From Uranotaenia lowii (Eukaryota; Arthropoda; Insecta; Diptera; Culicidae), in assembly GCF_029784155.1 (NCBI RefSeq), contig NC_073693.1, positions 337,482,023 through 337,546,022 of the forward strand: 64,000 nucleotides of DNA, read 5' to 3'. The stretch's first letter is position 1. Every line of letters begins with the position of its first letter. The position numbers and the translations under genes are program-made. Below are positions 46,587 through 56,026 of this stretch, piece after piece. The notes beneath the pieces were generated by a model, which saw only the letters and a list, made by a program, of their open reading frames with translations, was not told where the DNA came from and searched no databases.

Positions 46587-46889
46587 TAACTAATATTTAT
46601 CCAGTATTTATCTGTCGAAAAGGACTGAAAATAATGTATTTATCTACTGGAAAATTGCGCCTTAAAGTAGGCAAAGACTCTAGGGTAGAAGATAAACTTT
46701 TTTTAGAATTCTGTTTATCTGATACTTACAAAATGTAAAATGAGAACTTATACGACAAAAAATAGTCAACCAGTCAACCAGTCAGAACAGTGGTAGGTAC
46801 CCACCTACCACTGCGACCAGTTAGTTGATCTATTGTAATATGTCCCCTGTTTGATAAATGCTAAGTCAAGGAAGATCACTTCTATATAT
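46587..46889. other. Spacer with a 50-bp repeat shared with 57377-57426
   Basis: The segment 46637-46686 (TATTTATCTACTGGAAAATT, GCGCCTTAAAGTAGGCAAA..) recurs at 57377-57426 with few changes and in the same orientation. The inverted word GGTAGGTGGGTACCTACC occurs near 46795 as a short palindrome. The rest probably includes the 3' untranslated region of the LINE remnant on the minus strand. Confidence 0.5.
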
Positions 46890-47096
46890 TTAGATAGTGT
46901 CCCTATCTTGAGATTTAGCATTTTGCCAATCTGGTATAACCGCTCTTATGAAGCTGTTCACCTTTTTAGGACCAATTGAAAAAAACTTCGGAGGGATCTA
47001 GTATAGGGTTACCATACGTACTCTTTTAAGAGTACATGTACTCTTTTTCGACCGAGAAATGAGCGTACTCTTCTTTTTGTGAAATATTGTGGTTTG

Positions 47097-47321
47097 TGTC
47101 GTGATTTTACGAATCTCTATTCAGAGATTCACTTTAACACGTCTGTCGCTCGCAAGAATAGATCAATGACTGACTTTGTTTGTCAAGTGCTGCCAAAATA
47201 GCAAATGTTCTCATAGAAATTTATTTTATTTTTTTTTCATCTACAGTGTTGCCGAATACAATTATGTTATTCTCAATTAAATTTGATTTATTTTCTGTAT
47301 ATTCTTCATCTCATCCCTACA
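47097..47321 (-). repeat. LTR (3' LTR of the minus-strand element)
   Basis: 225 bp, TG..CA bounded. Compared with its partner it lacks insertions of about 9 bp (in the TTTGTTTGTC tract) and about 8 bp (in the TTATTTTATT tract). Substitutions are few. The difference argues for an older insertion than the LTR element at 59320. Confidence 0.82.
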
Positions 47322-47904
47322 TTCCTTCTCACCTCTATTCTTAATTAAAACTTTTCACGCATAAACATTTGTTTTTTTTTCTTTAGTGCAAAATTTAATT
47401 TACCAAATATCCTCAGTTTTTATTCCATATTCCACATCTTTATTCTCCATCCTATAAATTTTATTTAATTTCTGCTTATCCTTCATGACATTTCTACATT
47501 CCTTCTCAACTCTATTCTCAATAGAATCTTTAATTTAACGACTTTTGTTTATCTAAAATACAAAATTTCATATCCCAAATATCCCTCATCTCAATTCTAC
47601 ATTCCATTCTCTGCAAAAACTTTTCAAACCTTTTTTTTTTGCATATTCTTCATTTCATCCGAAAATATTCTTCACAAAAGCCTCCCCAATTTGTGCTTTC
47701 TCTGTCGCTCTGCTTTTATTTACCAGAGCCGGAACAATCCGCAAAAAAAAAAAAACATTCTTAGCAACAGCTTTCTCAAATTGTGCTTTCCTTGTTACTC
47801 TGTCTCTGTTTACAAGAGCTGGAATAATTCGATAGTAATCTAAGAAACAGCCTGCCCAACCAGAAGGCTTATTCAAAACAAACAATCATCAGCAGCAGCC
47901 TTAA
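47322..47904. other. LTR-element interior left of the array, no gene
   Basis: Pyrimidine-rich on the plus strand, with repeated CATTCCTTCTCACCTCTATTCTCA-like words, at first a diverged tandem pattern. A minus-strand frame (47655-47885) repeats a ALVN.(R/K)(D/S)R.T.KAQ word twice. This looks like a decayed tandem unit and not a protein domain. Confidence 0.5.
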
Positions 47905-49530
47905 ATATCTGCGCTTTCTACGGCAATTCCGTCTTATTTCCACCGGAAGGCCAAATCAAAACAATCAGCATCAGCAGCCTTAAATATCTGTGCTTCTAAC
48001 GGCAATTCCGTCTTATTTCCACCGGAAGGCCAAATCAAAACAATCAGCAGCAGCAGCCTTAAATATCTGCGCTCTTCAGGGGCAATTCCGTCTTATTTCC
48101 ACCGAAAGGCCAATTTAAAATAATCAGCAGCAGCAGCCTTAAATATTTGCGCTTTTCAGGGGCAATTCCGTCTTATTTCCACCGGAAGGCCAAACCAAAA
48201 CAATCAGCAGCAGCAGCCTTAAATATCTGCGCTTTTCAGGGGCAATTCCGTCTTATTTCCACCGGAAGGCCAAACCAAAACAATCAGCAGCAGCAGCCTT
48301 AGATATCTGCGCTTTTCAGGGGCAATTCCGTCTTATTTCCACTGGAAGGCCAAATCAAAACAATCAGCAGCAGCAGCCTTAAATATCTGCGCTTTTCAGG
48401 GGCAATTCCGTCTTATTTCCACCGGAAGGCCAAACCAAAACAATCAGCAGCAGCAGCCTTAAATATCTGCGCTTTTCAGGGGCAATTCCGTCTTATTTCC
48501 ACCGGAAGGCCAAACCAAAACAATCAGCAGCAGCAGCCTTAAATATCTGCGCTTTTCAGGGGCAATTCCGTCTTATTTCCACCGGAAGGCCAAATCAAAA
48601 CAATCAGCAGCAGCAGCCTTAAATATCTGCGCTTTTCAGGGGCAATTCCCACTTATTTCCACCCGAAGGCCAAATCAAAACAATCAGCAGCAGCAGCCTT
48701 AAATATCTGCGCTTTTCAGGGCAAGCAATTCCGTCTTATTTTCACCGGAAGCCAAATCAAAACAATCAGCAGCAGCAATTCCGTCTTATTTTCACCGGAA
48801 GGCCAAATCAAAACAATCAGCAGCAGCAGCCTTAAATATCTGCGCTTTTCAGGGGCAATTCCGTCTTATTCCCACCGCCAATTTAAAACAATCAGCAGCA
48901 GCAGCCTTAAATATCTGCGCTTTTCAGGGGCAATTCCGTCTTATTTCCACCGGAAGGCCAAATCAAAACAATCAGCAGCAGCAGCCTTAAATATCTGCGC
49001 TTTTCAGTGGCAATTCCGTCTTATTTCCACCGGAAGGCCAAACCAAAACAATCAGCAGCAGCAGCCTTAAATATCTGCGCTTTTCAGGGCAAGCAATTCC
49101 GTCTTATTTTCACCGGAAGCCAAATCAAAACAATCAGCAGCAGCAATTCCGTCTTATTTTCACCGGAAGCCAAATCAAAACACTCAGCAGCAGCCTTAAA
49201 TATCTGCGCTTTTCAGGGGCAATTCCGTCTTATTTCCACCGGAAAGCTAAATCGAAACAATCAGCAGCAGCAGCCTTAAATATCTGCGCTTTTCAGGGGC
49301 AATTCCGTCTTATTTCCACCGCAAGGCCAAACCAAAACAATCAGCAGCAGCAGCCTTAAATATCTGCGCTTTTCAGGGGCAATTCCGTCTTATTTCCACC
49401 GGAAGGCCAAATCAAAACAATCAGCAGCAGCAGCCTTAAATATCTGCGCTTTTCAGGGGCAATTCCGTCTTATTTCCACCGGAAGGCCAAATCAAAACAA
49501 TCAGCAGCAGCAGCCTTAAATATCTGCGCT
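47905..49530. repeat. 80-bp tandem array, about 20 units, inside the LTR element
   Basis: The unit contains CAGCAGCAGCAGCCTTAAAT, then ATCTGCGCTTTTCAGGGGCA, then ATTCCGTCTTATTTCCACCG and GAAGGCCAAATCAAAACAAT. Identical landmarks recur every 240 bp (3 units) for long stretches. Several units near 48720-48790 and 49090-49190 are shortened by internal deletion or carry a GGGCAAGCAATTCC junction. Part of the array is open on the plus strand (49007-49279), with no sign of a gene. Confidence 0.93.
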
Positions 49531-49559
49531 GATTGTGCTTATTCTACCAACCACGCCAT

Positions 49560-49800
49560 TGTCGTGATTTTACGAATCTCTATTCAGAGATTCACTTTAA
49601 CACGTCTGTCGCTCGCAAGAATAGATCAATGACTGACTTTGTTTTGTTTGTTTGTCAAGTGCTGCCAAAATAGCAAATGTTCTCATAGAAATTTATTTTA
49701 TTTTTTTTCATCTACAGTGTTGCCGAATACAACTATTATTTTATTTTATTCTCAATTAAATTTGATTTATTTTCTGTATATTCTTCATCTCATCCCTACA
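49560..49800 (-). repeat. LTR (5' LTR of the minus-strand element)
   Basis: 241 bp, the partner of the repeat at 47097-47321, with the same TG..CA ends. The size difference is explained by slippage in T-rich microrepeats. Confidence 0.82.
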
Positions 49801-50463
49801 GTTTGTACTCTTTTTTTTGTTGAAAAACATTTCATCAGAGAAACGAACTTGTTTCTTCCAGTTCTTAAGTTTGTGTTCCTATATGTTCAAGGAGTCCTAA
49901 AGAAATGCAACACCGAATTAAAATGGAAAGCATCACAAATCCATTAAAATCTTAATTTTTTGTTAAAAACAAGTTTTCTATTTCATCAGCAGTACTTGTC
50001 TATAATTTAAATTCCACGAATTCGAAAGTTTTAAAACCGCTTTTGAGAAAAGCTTCATCCAAGCGTCGAAATAAGCTGTGCAGGCAATCAGCGCCTTTGA
50101 AAATGCAATAATTGCCCGAAGAGTTGGCGAAGAGCACAACAGCTATATGAACTCTTATTTAAATGCAACATTTTCTCATGTTTGCGATGTTCTGATCTCT
50201 ATCTCTTCGCATAATCCAACGACCCTTTGGCTTTTCACTATAAATCTGCAAGAAAATATGCAATAACTAAAAATGATCATTTCAATTTGTAATTATTATT
50301 TTTTTTTTGTTTGAAAAGTCATAATTGCCAGGTAAGTCACATAACTAGCAACTAATTGTAAATATTTGAATGGCCTTAAATTTCCTGGTTTCTCCCGTTT
50401 CTCCTAAATATTTTAAAATAAAATTTCAAAGTACTCTTTTTGGCGTTGAAGGATATGATAACC

Positions 50464-50649
50464 CTAATCTGGTATACCACTGCCGATTATTTTAATCCGT
50501 TTTGATATAAGAGAAGGACATTCGCAAAGAAGATGTTCCGACGATTCCTTCTCCATACTGCAGAAACGACACTCATCAGAGTTTAATCTGCTAATTTTCT
50601 TCATGTGATATCTGCATTCACAGTGACCTGTAACGAGCCCTGCAAACAT
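50464..50649 (-). pseudogene. LINE C-terminal Cys/His zinc motif fragment
   Basis: A 61-codon frame with GLVTGHCECRYHMKKI and then CRFCSMEKESSEHLLCEC, a C-x2-C-x8-H-x4-C arrangement typical of the LINE ORF2 C-terminus. It ends GSGIPD at the boundary of the hAT-like element. The stop codon TAG is made by the transposon end, so this C-terminus is truncated by insertion. Confidence 0.72.
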
Positions 50650-50808
50650 TTTAAGGTCATTTTAAGACAAGCTAAGAGCTTTTTCTGAATTTTTAATACT
50701 TGGTTGAATACTGTTGCCCTAAAGCAGAATTTTTTCAATTGTTTGCAATTATAGATTGTTTTTTTCATTTATAGTTTAAAATAGCATTTGGAAATATGCA
50801 AAATTTAG

Positions 50809-51288
50809 TTATTCCAGGCAATTGATGCATTCCCACACTAATTTTGAAGAGCATTTGTTGGACCTGAGTGATTTAAGAGCTGCTTGAATATCTGAAAATA
50901 TGCATATATTTGCATGTCTATAATTCTTTTTCAAACAAATATTCACGCATTCTAATATTGTAAAGATTTCGGCTTGAAAAACTGTTACCCAATTACCCAG
51001 AGAAATTGAAATGTTTACACCAGGACCTGTTATACCCGCCCCAGCAACTTTCCTAATTTTTGAGCCATCCGTAAAGAAAGAAAGAGACCCAGAGTGTAGC
51101 ATAGGACTACCTTCGTCCCATACTCTCTGGCCAGGTTCTATCAAATTAAAATAATGATTGAAAATCGGTTTGCGGGGTATCCAATCTTTATTAAATAAAA
51201 TCAAAGGATTTATCTGAAATTGTTCCTTAGTTTTCATTCTATCATTGTTCAAATTCATTTGTATTGAAATTCCTTTGATAACTGTCAT
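50809..51288 (-). pseudogene. RNase H domain fragment of the LINE
   Basis: A 159-codon frame. LSFFTDGSKIRKVAGAG carries the first active-site Asp, VFQAEIFTILECV the Glu, and IFSDIQAALKSL the second Asp. These are the standard RNase H1-fold motifs seen downstream of RT in some LINEs. The frame is lost after VWECINCLE. A later frame resumes the C-terminal zinc motif, so the gene is broken. Confidence 0.75.
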
Positions 51289-51317
51289 TGCTTGTCATTG
51301 TTAGATTTTTGCCTAGA

Positions 51318-51538
51318 GTCAGGGCTCCCTGAATTGTGGATCAAATCTCCTTTAACTTAAAAAATATCACAATTTTTTCGTCTCACGAAAATGCTTCTAG
51401 TTCATCTACGGGTTCATGTATCATTCTAACTTTTGGATTATATAAACTTAAAATAACATGCTGTCAGAAAATTCAAAAGACGGTGAGTTGCTAAATTTTC
51501 CAACAAGTTATGATGAAAATAAGAATAAAGGAAGAAGT
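51318..51538 (-). mobile_element. TIR-element remnant, inner part (same family as 8125-9064)
   Basis: The complement of this segment aligns with 8165-8360: TTTAGCAACTC, TTTTCTGACAGC, GATGAACTAGAAGCATTTT and TTCAGG.AGCCCT occur in order. At 51538 the homology stops where the Jockey-type LINE begins. It resumes at 57362 with ATCCCCATTCTCCCC, the terminal inverted repeat of the family. The MITE is thus split by about 5.8 kb. Confidence 0.8.
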
Positions 51539-51719
51539 CACTTCCATCTGTACCGTTGAGCCGTCAACACGTACGCCGGAGCATCGTATCGTTGCTGTGT
51601 ACCTGCAGGAACATTTTTACATTATTTATTTTTTCCTTACCTGTTTTTCAATCAGCACTTTTCAGTGCTAAAATTATTTCTATTTTCTTTTATTCATATT
51701 TTTCTCTTTTCTTTCCAGC
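51539..51719 (+). promoter_or_regulatory. 5' leader of the LINE, presumed internal promoter
   Basis: Jockey-type elements carry an internal Pol II promoter at their extreme 5' end. This segment is the only candidate here. It starts with CA at the duplication boundary, which is usual for full-length copies, and then becomes pyrimidine-rich before the ORF1 ATG. No motif is confidently identified. Confidence 0.45.
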
Positions 51720-53153
51720 ATGGGGAAGTCTTCGGCCGGCTCAAGGGCCGGAAGAAAACGGATTGCTGAACCTAATCCAGGGCCATCTGCCAAAAAAGTT
51801 GAAATTTCCAATTCATTCGATGTCCTTCATAACATCGGTGATGAAGAAATATTCATATTTAATTCTGATAAGAGTACTAAGAAACCTTCTTCTTCTTCTT
51901 ATACTCTTAAAAACGAAAAGGTTCCACCAATTACGGTCACGATTCCTGACTTCAATGCCTTTCGAAAAGAAATCGTCACTTCCGTCAAGGATGTGAAGAT
52001 TTCTTTTCAGATCGGTCGAAGGGGAACTGCTCGTATTTTGGCGGAATCTTTTAATGATTTTCAAAAAATTTTAAATTATTTGAATAATAAAAAACATCAA
52101 TTTTTTACGTACGACACTAGAAGTGATCGTCCATTTAAAGTTGTACTTCGTGGTCTCACCGGCGATCAGACACCGGATGAGATCACATCTGAATTAAATT
52201 CTTTGTTAGGTTTTTCTCCAATTCAAGTAATTCAAATGAGGAAAAGAACCAACACGAATAATATCAGTAGTGTTGGTTTTGCTCCTGAGCTTTATTTGAT
52301 CCATTTTAAAAAGGATCAAGTTAATAATTTGCAAATTCTTGAAAAGGCTCGTCTTATGTTTCATTGTCGAGTCAAATTCGAACCTTTTCGAAAATCTTCA
52401 ACCAATTTCCTTCAAAATATTACGCAATGTCGTCGTTGTCAAGCTTTTTGTCACGGCACTAAAAATTGTAGAATGAATGCCAGATGCATGCTTTGCGGCT
52501 CATTCGATCATGAAAAATCTAAATGCCTTTATGGTGGTGATAAACCAAAAACAGAATTTTTCAAGTGTGCAAATTGCGCAGGTAATCATTCTTCGAATTC
52601 GCTAGACTGTCCCATCAGGGCAAAAATTATTGCTTCTAGGAAAAATCCCAAAGTTTCCAGAAAAGTTTCTTCTCCTCCTTCCTCTTTTTCGTCTTCACAC
52701 GTCGGGCCGGCAAACAACCTGCCTGTTCGCAGTCAGCATCGGTCTACATTGGAATCACGGCTGGGTAATACCCGAAGTGATTTTAATGTTACCTGTGCTG
52801 AATCTGCGCCACAGACTCGTTGTTTATCGTTCTCAGAGGTGGTTGAAAATGGGTTGCCCTCTCCAGGCATAAGTAATAAAATTGGGAAAAAACCAAGTCT
52901 CAACGTTCATGCGAAGGCTTGGGAAAATCCCCGAAATTCAAATACTTGTTCTTCTCCTTCATTTTCTGATCCTAACAATTTTGTTGATTTGGGTGAGATT
53001 ACTGAGGAAAAATTAAAATTTTTGCATCAAAATTTAATGGAAATGATGCAACTTATGTTGAAAGCAAATTCAATGTTTGAAGCTTTCCAAACTTCTTTTA
53101 ATTATGCTAACAAAATTATTATGACTTTACGATTCCCTCATGGATCCAAATAG
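51720..53153 (+). CDS. LINE ORF1, nucleic-acid-binding Gag-like protein
   Basis: A 477-residue protein that packages the element RNA into ribonucleoprotein and accompanies it to the target. The N-terminal 70 residues are basic and Ser-rich (MGKSSAGSRAGRKRIAEPNP). The central part, roughly 90-230, would be the RNA-recognition-like region of Jockey-group ORF1 proteins, with RPFKVVLRGLTGDQTPDEI as the best match. Three zinc knuckles follow: C-x2-C-x4-H-x4-C at about 237-250 (CRRCQAFCHGTKNC) and 256-269 (CMLCGSFDHEKSKC), and C-x2-C-x3-H-x6-C at about 283-297 (CANCAGNHSSNSLDC). The tail is Ser/Pro-rich and ends in a Met/Leu-rich helix. The ATG directly follows the pyrimidine-rich leader. The last 14 bp overlap ORF2 in a different phase. 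Confidence 0.92.
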   Translation: MGKSSAGSRAGRKRIAEPNPGPSAKKVEISNSFDVLHNIGDEEIFIFNSDKSTKKPSSSSYTLKNEKVPPITVTIPDFNAFRKEIVTSVKDVKISFQIGRRGTARILAESFNDFQKILNYLNNKKHQFFTYDTRSDRPFKVVLRGLTGDQTPDEITSELNSLLGFSPIQVIQMRKRTNTNNISSVGFAPELYLIHFKKDQVNNLQILEKARLMFHCRVKFEPFRKSSTNFLQNITQCRRCQAFCHGTKNCRMNARCMLCGSFDHEKSKCLYGGDKPKTEFFKCANCAGNHSSNSLDCPIRAKIIASRKNPKVSRKVSSPPSSFSSSHVGPANNLPVRSQHRSTLESRLGNTRSDFNVTCAESAPQTRCLSFSEVVENGLPSPGISNKIGKKPSLNVHAKAWENPRNSNTCSSPSFSDPNNFVDLGEITEEKLKFLHQNLMEMMQLMLKANSMFEAFQTSFNYANKIIMTLRFPHGSK

Positions 53154-55797
53154 ATGTTTAAATATTATGAATTGGAATGCTAGATCTTTGCTGGCTAACC
53201 AAGACGAATTCTTTTTATTTTTGAAAACTCAAAACATACATATTGCTGCCATCACTGAAACTTTTTTAAAGCCGGACAATAACTTGAAAAGCAATGCTTT
53301 CTTTAAAATTTTACGAAATGATCGACTCGATCGACAAGGTGGGGGTGTAGCTATTGTCATCAATAGTCGTCTCAAATTTAGACTTCTTCCTTCTTTCAAT
53401 ACCAAAGTCTTAGAAACAATTGGAATTGAATTAGAAACGTCTATGGGGAAAATTATAATTATTGCCGCATATTTGCCTTTTCAATGCAGCGGTGAACAGA
53501 AAAATTTTTTGAAGGGAGATTTACAAAAACTCACCAGAAACAAATCTAATTTTTTTATTATTGGTGACTTTAATGCAAAACACCGATCTTGGAATAATAT
53601 TTCATCAAATTCAAATGGGAATATTTTATTTAATGACTGCTCTGCAGGTTATTATACTGTTGAATATCCTAATGGGCATACTTGTTTTTCTTCGATTAGA
53701 AATCCTTCCACAATTGATTTGGTTCTAACGGATTTAGGCGAGCATTGTAGTCAATTAGTTACTCATGCGGACCTCGATTCAGACCACCTTCCAGTAACTT
53801 TTTCTTTATCCCAAAGTCCCATTGAAAACCCTTTAAAATCAACTTTTAACTTTCAAAAAGCTGACTGGGAGCGATATAGGAATTTTATTGAACGTAATTT
53901 AGATGTAAACGTTCCACTGAATTCAATTGAAGATATTGATTTGGCTGTAGAAAATTTGACAACTTCAATAGTCAATGCTAAAGCCGCTTCAATACCCAAA
54001 GTTAAACATAAATTTAATCAACCTTTAATTGATGATGATCTTCAGTTTTTGATACGACTGAAAAACATTCGTCGACGCCAATATCAACGTACTAGGGATC
54101 CTTATTTGAAATTTATTTATTGCGACCTTCAAAAAGAGATCAAACGTCGTTTAAATTTCATTCGTAATGAAAATTTTGCCAAAGCAGTAGAGGACATAAA
54201 ACCCTACTCAAAGCCATTTTGGAAATTAACAAAAATTGTGAAAAAGCCCCAGAAGCCAATTCCTACTTTGAAAGATGGGGATAAACTTCTTTTAACTAAC
54301 GCAGAAAAAGCTCAAAAATTAGCCCAACAATTTGAGTCTGCTCATGATTTTAATTTAAACGTTGTAAGTCCAATTGATGCTCAAATTTCCCTTGAATTTG
54401 ATGATATTCTTTCTAAACAAAATGTATTTGAAAGTTCTTGTGAGACAAATATTGATGAACTTAAATTGATTTGCAAAAAATTTAAAAATATGAAAGCCCC
54501 AGGGGAAGATGGGATTTTCTATATTCTTATTAAAAAGTTGCCTGAAAGCACTTTAAATTTTTTAGTTAAAATCTTCAATAAATGTTTTCACTTGGCTTAT
54601 TTTCCCAATAAATGGAAAAATGCCAAAGTAACTCCAATTTTGAAACCTGGAAAAAGTGCTTCAGAGCCTTCAAGTTATCGACCAATTAGTTTGCTTCCTT
54701 CTTTAAGTAAACTATTTGAGAGAGTTATTTTGAATAGAATGATGATTCACATTAATCAGAATTCTATTTTCCCTGATGAACAATTTGGTTTTCGTCATGG
54801 ACATTCTACTACACATCAACTTTTGAGTGTAACTAATATGATTAACGCTAGCAAATCTGAAGGTTATTCAACTGGTGTTGCTCTTCTTGATATTGAAAAA
54901 GCTTTTGACAGTGTTTGGCACAAAGGTTTAGTAGCTAAATTAGCTCGATTTGATTTTCCTGTATATCTCACCAAAATTATACAGAATTATTTGACTAGCC
55001 GAACCTTACAAGTAAGCTATAAAAATTCATGCTCTGAAAGGACACCCATTAGAGCTGGTGTTCCACAGGGTAGTATACTTGGGCCAATCTTATACAATAT
55101 TTTTACTTCTGATCTTCCTGATGTACCAGAAGGAAAAGGTAGAAGATTATTTGCTGATGATACTTTGCTTTCAGCCAAAGGTCGAAATTTACGGGTGGTA
55201 CGCAGTAGATTGCAACAAAATTTAAATTCCTTTTTGAATTACTTGAAAATGTGGAAAATTTCTCCTAACGCTTCCAAAACTCAACTTATTTTATTTCCCC
55301 ATAAGCCAAGAGCTCAATTTTTAAAACCTAATGAAAATCATTCCATAACTTTTAATGGGGTTTCATTAGAATGGTCTGATCACGTGAAGTACTTGGGACT
55401 TACACTTGATCGGAATCTTACTTTTAAAAATCACATTGAAGATATTCAATCTAAATGTAATAAATATACTAAATCTCTTTATTCTCTCATCAACAGGAAA
55501 TCCCGGTTGTGCCTGAAGAATAAGATGCTTATTTATAAGCAAGTTTTCCGACCAGCGATAATGTATGCAGTTCCGATTTGGTCTAGCTGCTGCGCGACGA
55601 GGAAAAAAGCCATCCAGAGGATTCAGAACAAGGTTCTGAAAATGATTTTGCGGCTTCCACCTTGGCACAGCACCGAAGATCTTCATCGGATTGCGGGCAT
55701 TGAATCGATCGAAGAGATGGCCAACAAAATCATCTCCAACTTCAGAGGCAAATCGATGCAGTCTTCCATCGCAGAGATTCGTTCTCTTTATAACTAG
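53140..55797 (+). CDS. LINE ORF2, endonuclease-reverse transcriptase
   Basis: An 885-residue enzyme that nicks the target and copies the RNA there. The APE-type endonuclease (about 8-225) has NWNAR at 11-15, the catalytic Glu in TET (residue 40), GDFNAKH (142-148) and SDH (214-216). The reverse transcriptase (about 440-720) has KAPGEDGI, SYRPISLLPSLSKLFERVIL, LLDIEKAFDSVW (Asp about 584), AGVPQGSILGPILYN and the active site FADD (671-674). The C-terminal region carries YLGLTLDRNLTFKNHI and RPAIMYAVPIWS, as in Jockey-clade elements. There is no RNase H domain. No stop or frameshift interrupts it. The ATG lies inside the last codons of ORF1, so translation probably uses termination-reinitiation or shunting. 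Confidence 0.95.
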   Translation: MDPNRCLNIMNWNARSLLANQDEFFLFLKTQNIHIAAITETFLKPDNNLKSNAFFKILRNDRLDRQGGGVAIVINSRLKFRLLPSFNTKVLETIGIELETSMGKIIIIAAYLPFQCSGEQKNFLKGDLQKLTRNKSNFFIIGDFNAKHRSWNNISSNSNGNILFNDCSAGYYTVEYPNGHTCFSSIRNPSTIDLVLTDLGEHCSQLVTHADLDSDHLPVTFSLSQSPIENPLKSTFNFQKADWERYRNFIERNLDVNVPLNSIEDIDLAVENLTTSIVNAKAASIPKVKHKFNQPLIDDDLQFLIRLKNIRRRQYQRTRDPYLKFIYCDLQKEIKRRLNFIRNENFAKAVEDIKPYSKPFWKLTKIVKKPQKPIPTLKDGDKLLLTNAEKAQKLAQQFESAHDFNLNVVSPIDAQISLEFDDILSKQNVFESSCETNIDELKLICKKFKNMKAPGEDGIFYILIKKLPESTLNFLVKIFNKCFHLAYFPNKWKNAKVTPILKPGKSASEPSSYRPISLLPSLSKLFERVILNRMMIHINQNSIFPDEQFGFRHGHSTTHQLLSVTNMINASKSEGYSTGVALLDIEKAFDSVWHKGLVAKLARFDFPVYLTKIIQNYLTSRTLQVSYKNSCSERTPIRAGVPQGSILGPILYNIFTSDLPDVPEGKGRRLFADDTLLSAKGRNLRVVRSRLQQNLNSFLNYLKMWKISPNASKTQLILFPHKPRAQFLKPNENHSITFNGVSLEWSDHVKYLGLTLDRNLTFKNHIEDIQSKCNKYTKSLYSLINRKSRLCLKNKMLIYKQVFRPAIMYAVPIWSSCCATRKKAIQRIQNKVLKMILRLPPWHSTEDLHRIAGIESIEEMANKIISNFRGKSMQSSIAEIRSLYN

Positions 55798-56026
55798 TTT
55801 AATTTTAGGATAGTGTTTAGTTTTAAGTTTAAAATATTTTTGCCATTACAGGATGTTCTCCTACATTAAATTCTTAATTGCGCTAAGCAAATTTAATTCT
55901 TACAAATAAATTTTTAATATCTAGTTAACTATAGGGCTCTGAACAGTTCATTATTGAGCTGAACACCTAATTTAATGAAAAAATGTAATATAAATGTAAT
56001 GATGAATTGATACAAATAAAGACATA

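Larger units (their letters stand above)
47097..49800 (-). mobile_element. Non-coding LTR retroelement nested in the hAT-like element
   Basis: Direct terminal repeats begin TGTCGTGATTTTACG and end CATCCCTACA, flanked by a perfect 5-bp duplication GTTTG (47092-47096 and 49801-49805). The orientation is minus. The purine tract AGAGGTGAGAAGGAA abuts the plus-left LTR, and a sequence ending in CCA (ATTCTACCAACCACGCCA, 49541-49558) sits one base from the other LTR as a candidate primer binding site. I cannot name the matching tRNA. The interior has no gag or pol and consists largely of an 80-bp tandem array. Confidence 0.82.
47004..50466. mobile_element. hAT-like element with 8-bp target duplication
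   Basis: Terminal inverted repeats TAGGGTTACCATA (left) and the complement of TATGATAACCCTA (right). The flanking octamers ATCTAGTA (46996-47003) and ATCTGGTA (50467-50474) differ at one base. An 8-bp duplication and a TAGGGTT-type end fit hAT. TACTCTTTT words recur just inside both ends. Without the nested LTR element the hAT body is only about 760 bp and codes for nothing, so it is non-autonomous. Confidence 0.78.
46890..51288 (-). mobile_element. RNase H-bearing LINE remnant, split by a hAT-like element
   Basis: The 3' part of an old non-LTR retrotransposon lies on both sides of the hAT-like insertion. The right side (50467-51288) encodes RNase H and a zinc-binding tail. The left side (46890-46995), read directly after removing one target duplication, continues in phase as PSEVFFNWS. 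One frameshift later it reads KKVNSFIRAVIPDW to a stop at 46890-46892. The reverse transcriptase region is absent. R1-, LOA- and I-type elements carry RNase H, but the clade cannot be fixed from this piece. Confidence 0.72.

Noticed and set aside
47905..49530. CRISPR-like or coding repeat array of 80-bp units
   Set aside because: Units are directly tandem with no variable spacer, and 80 is not a multiple of 3, so a frame cannot persist.
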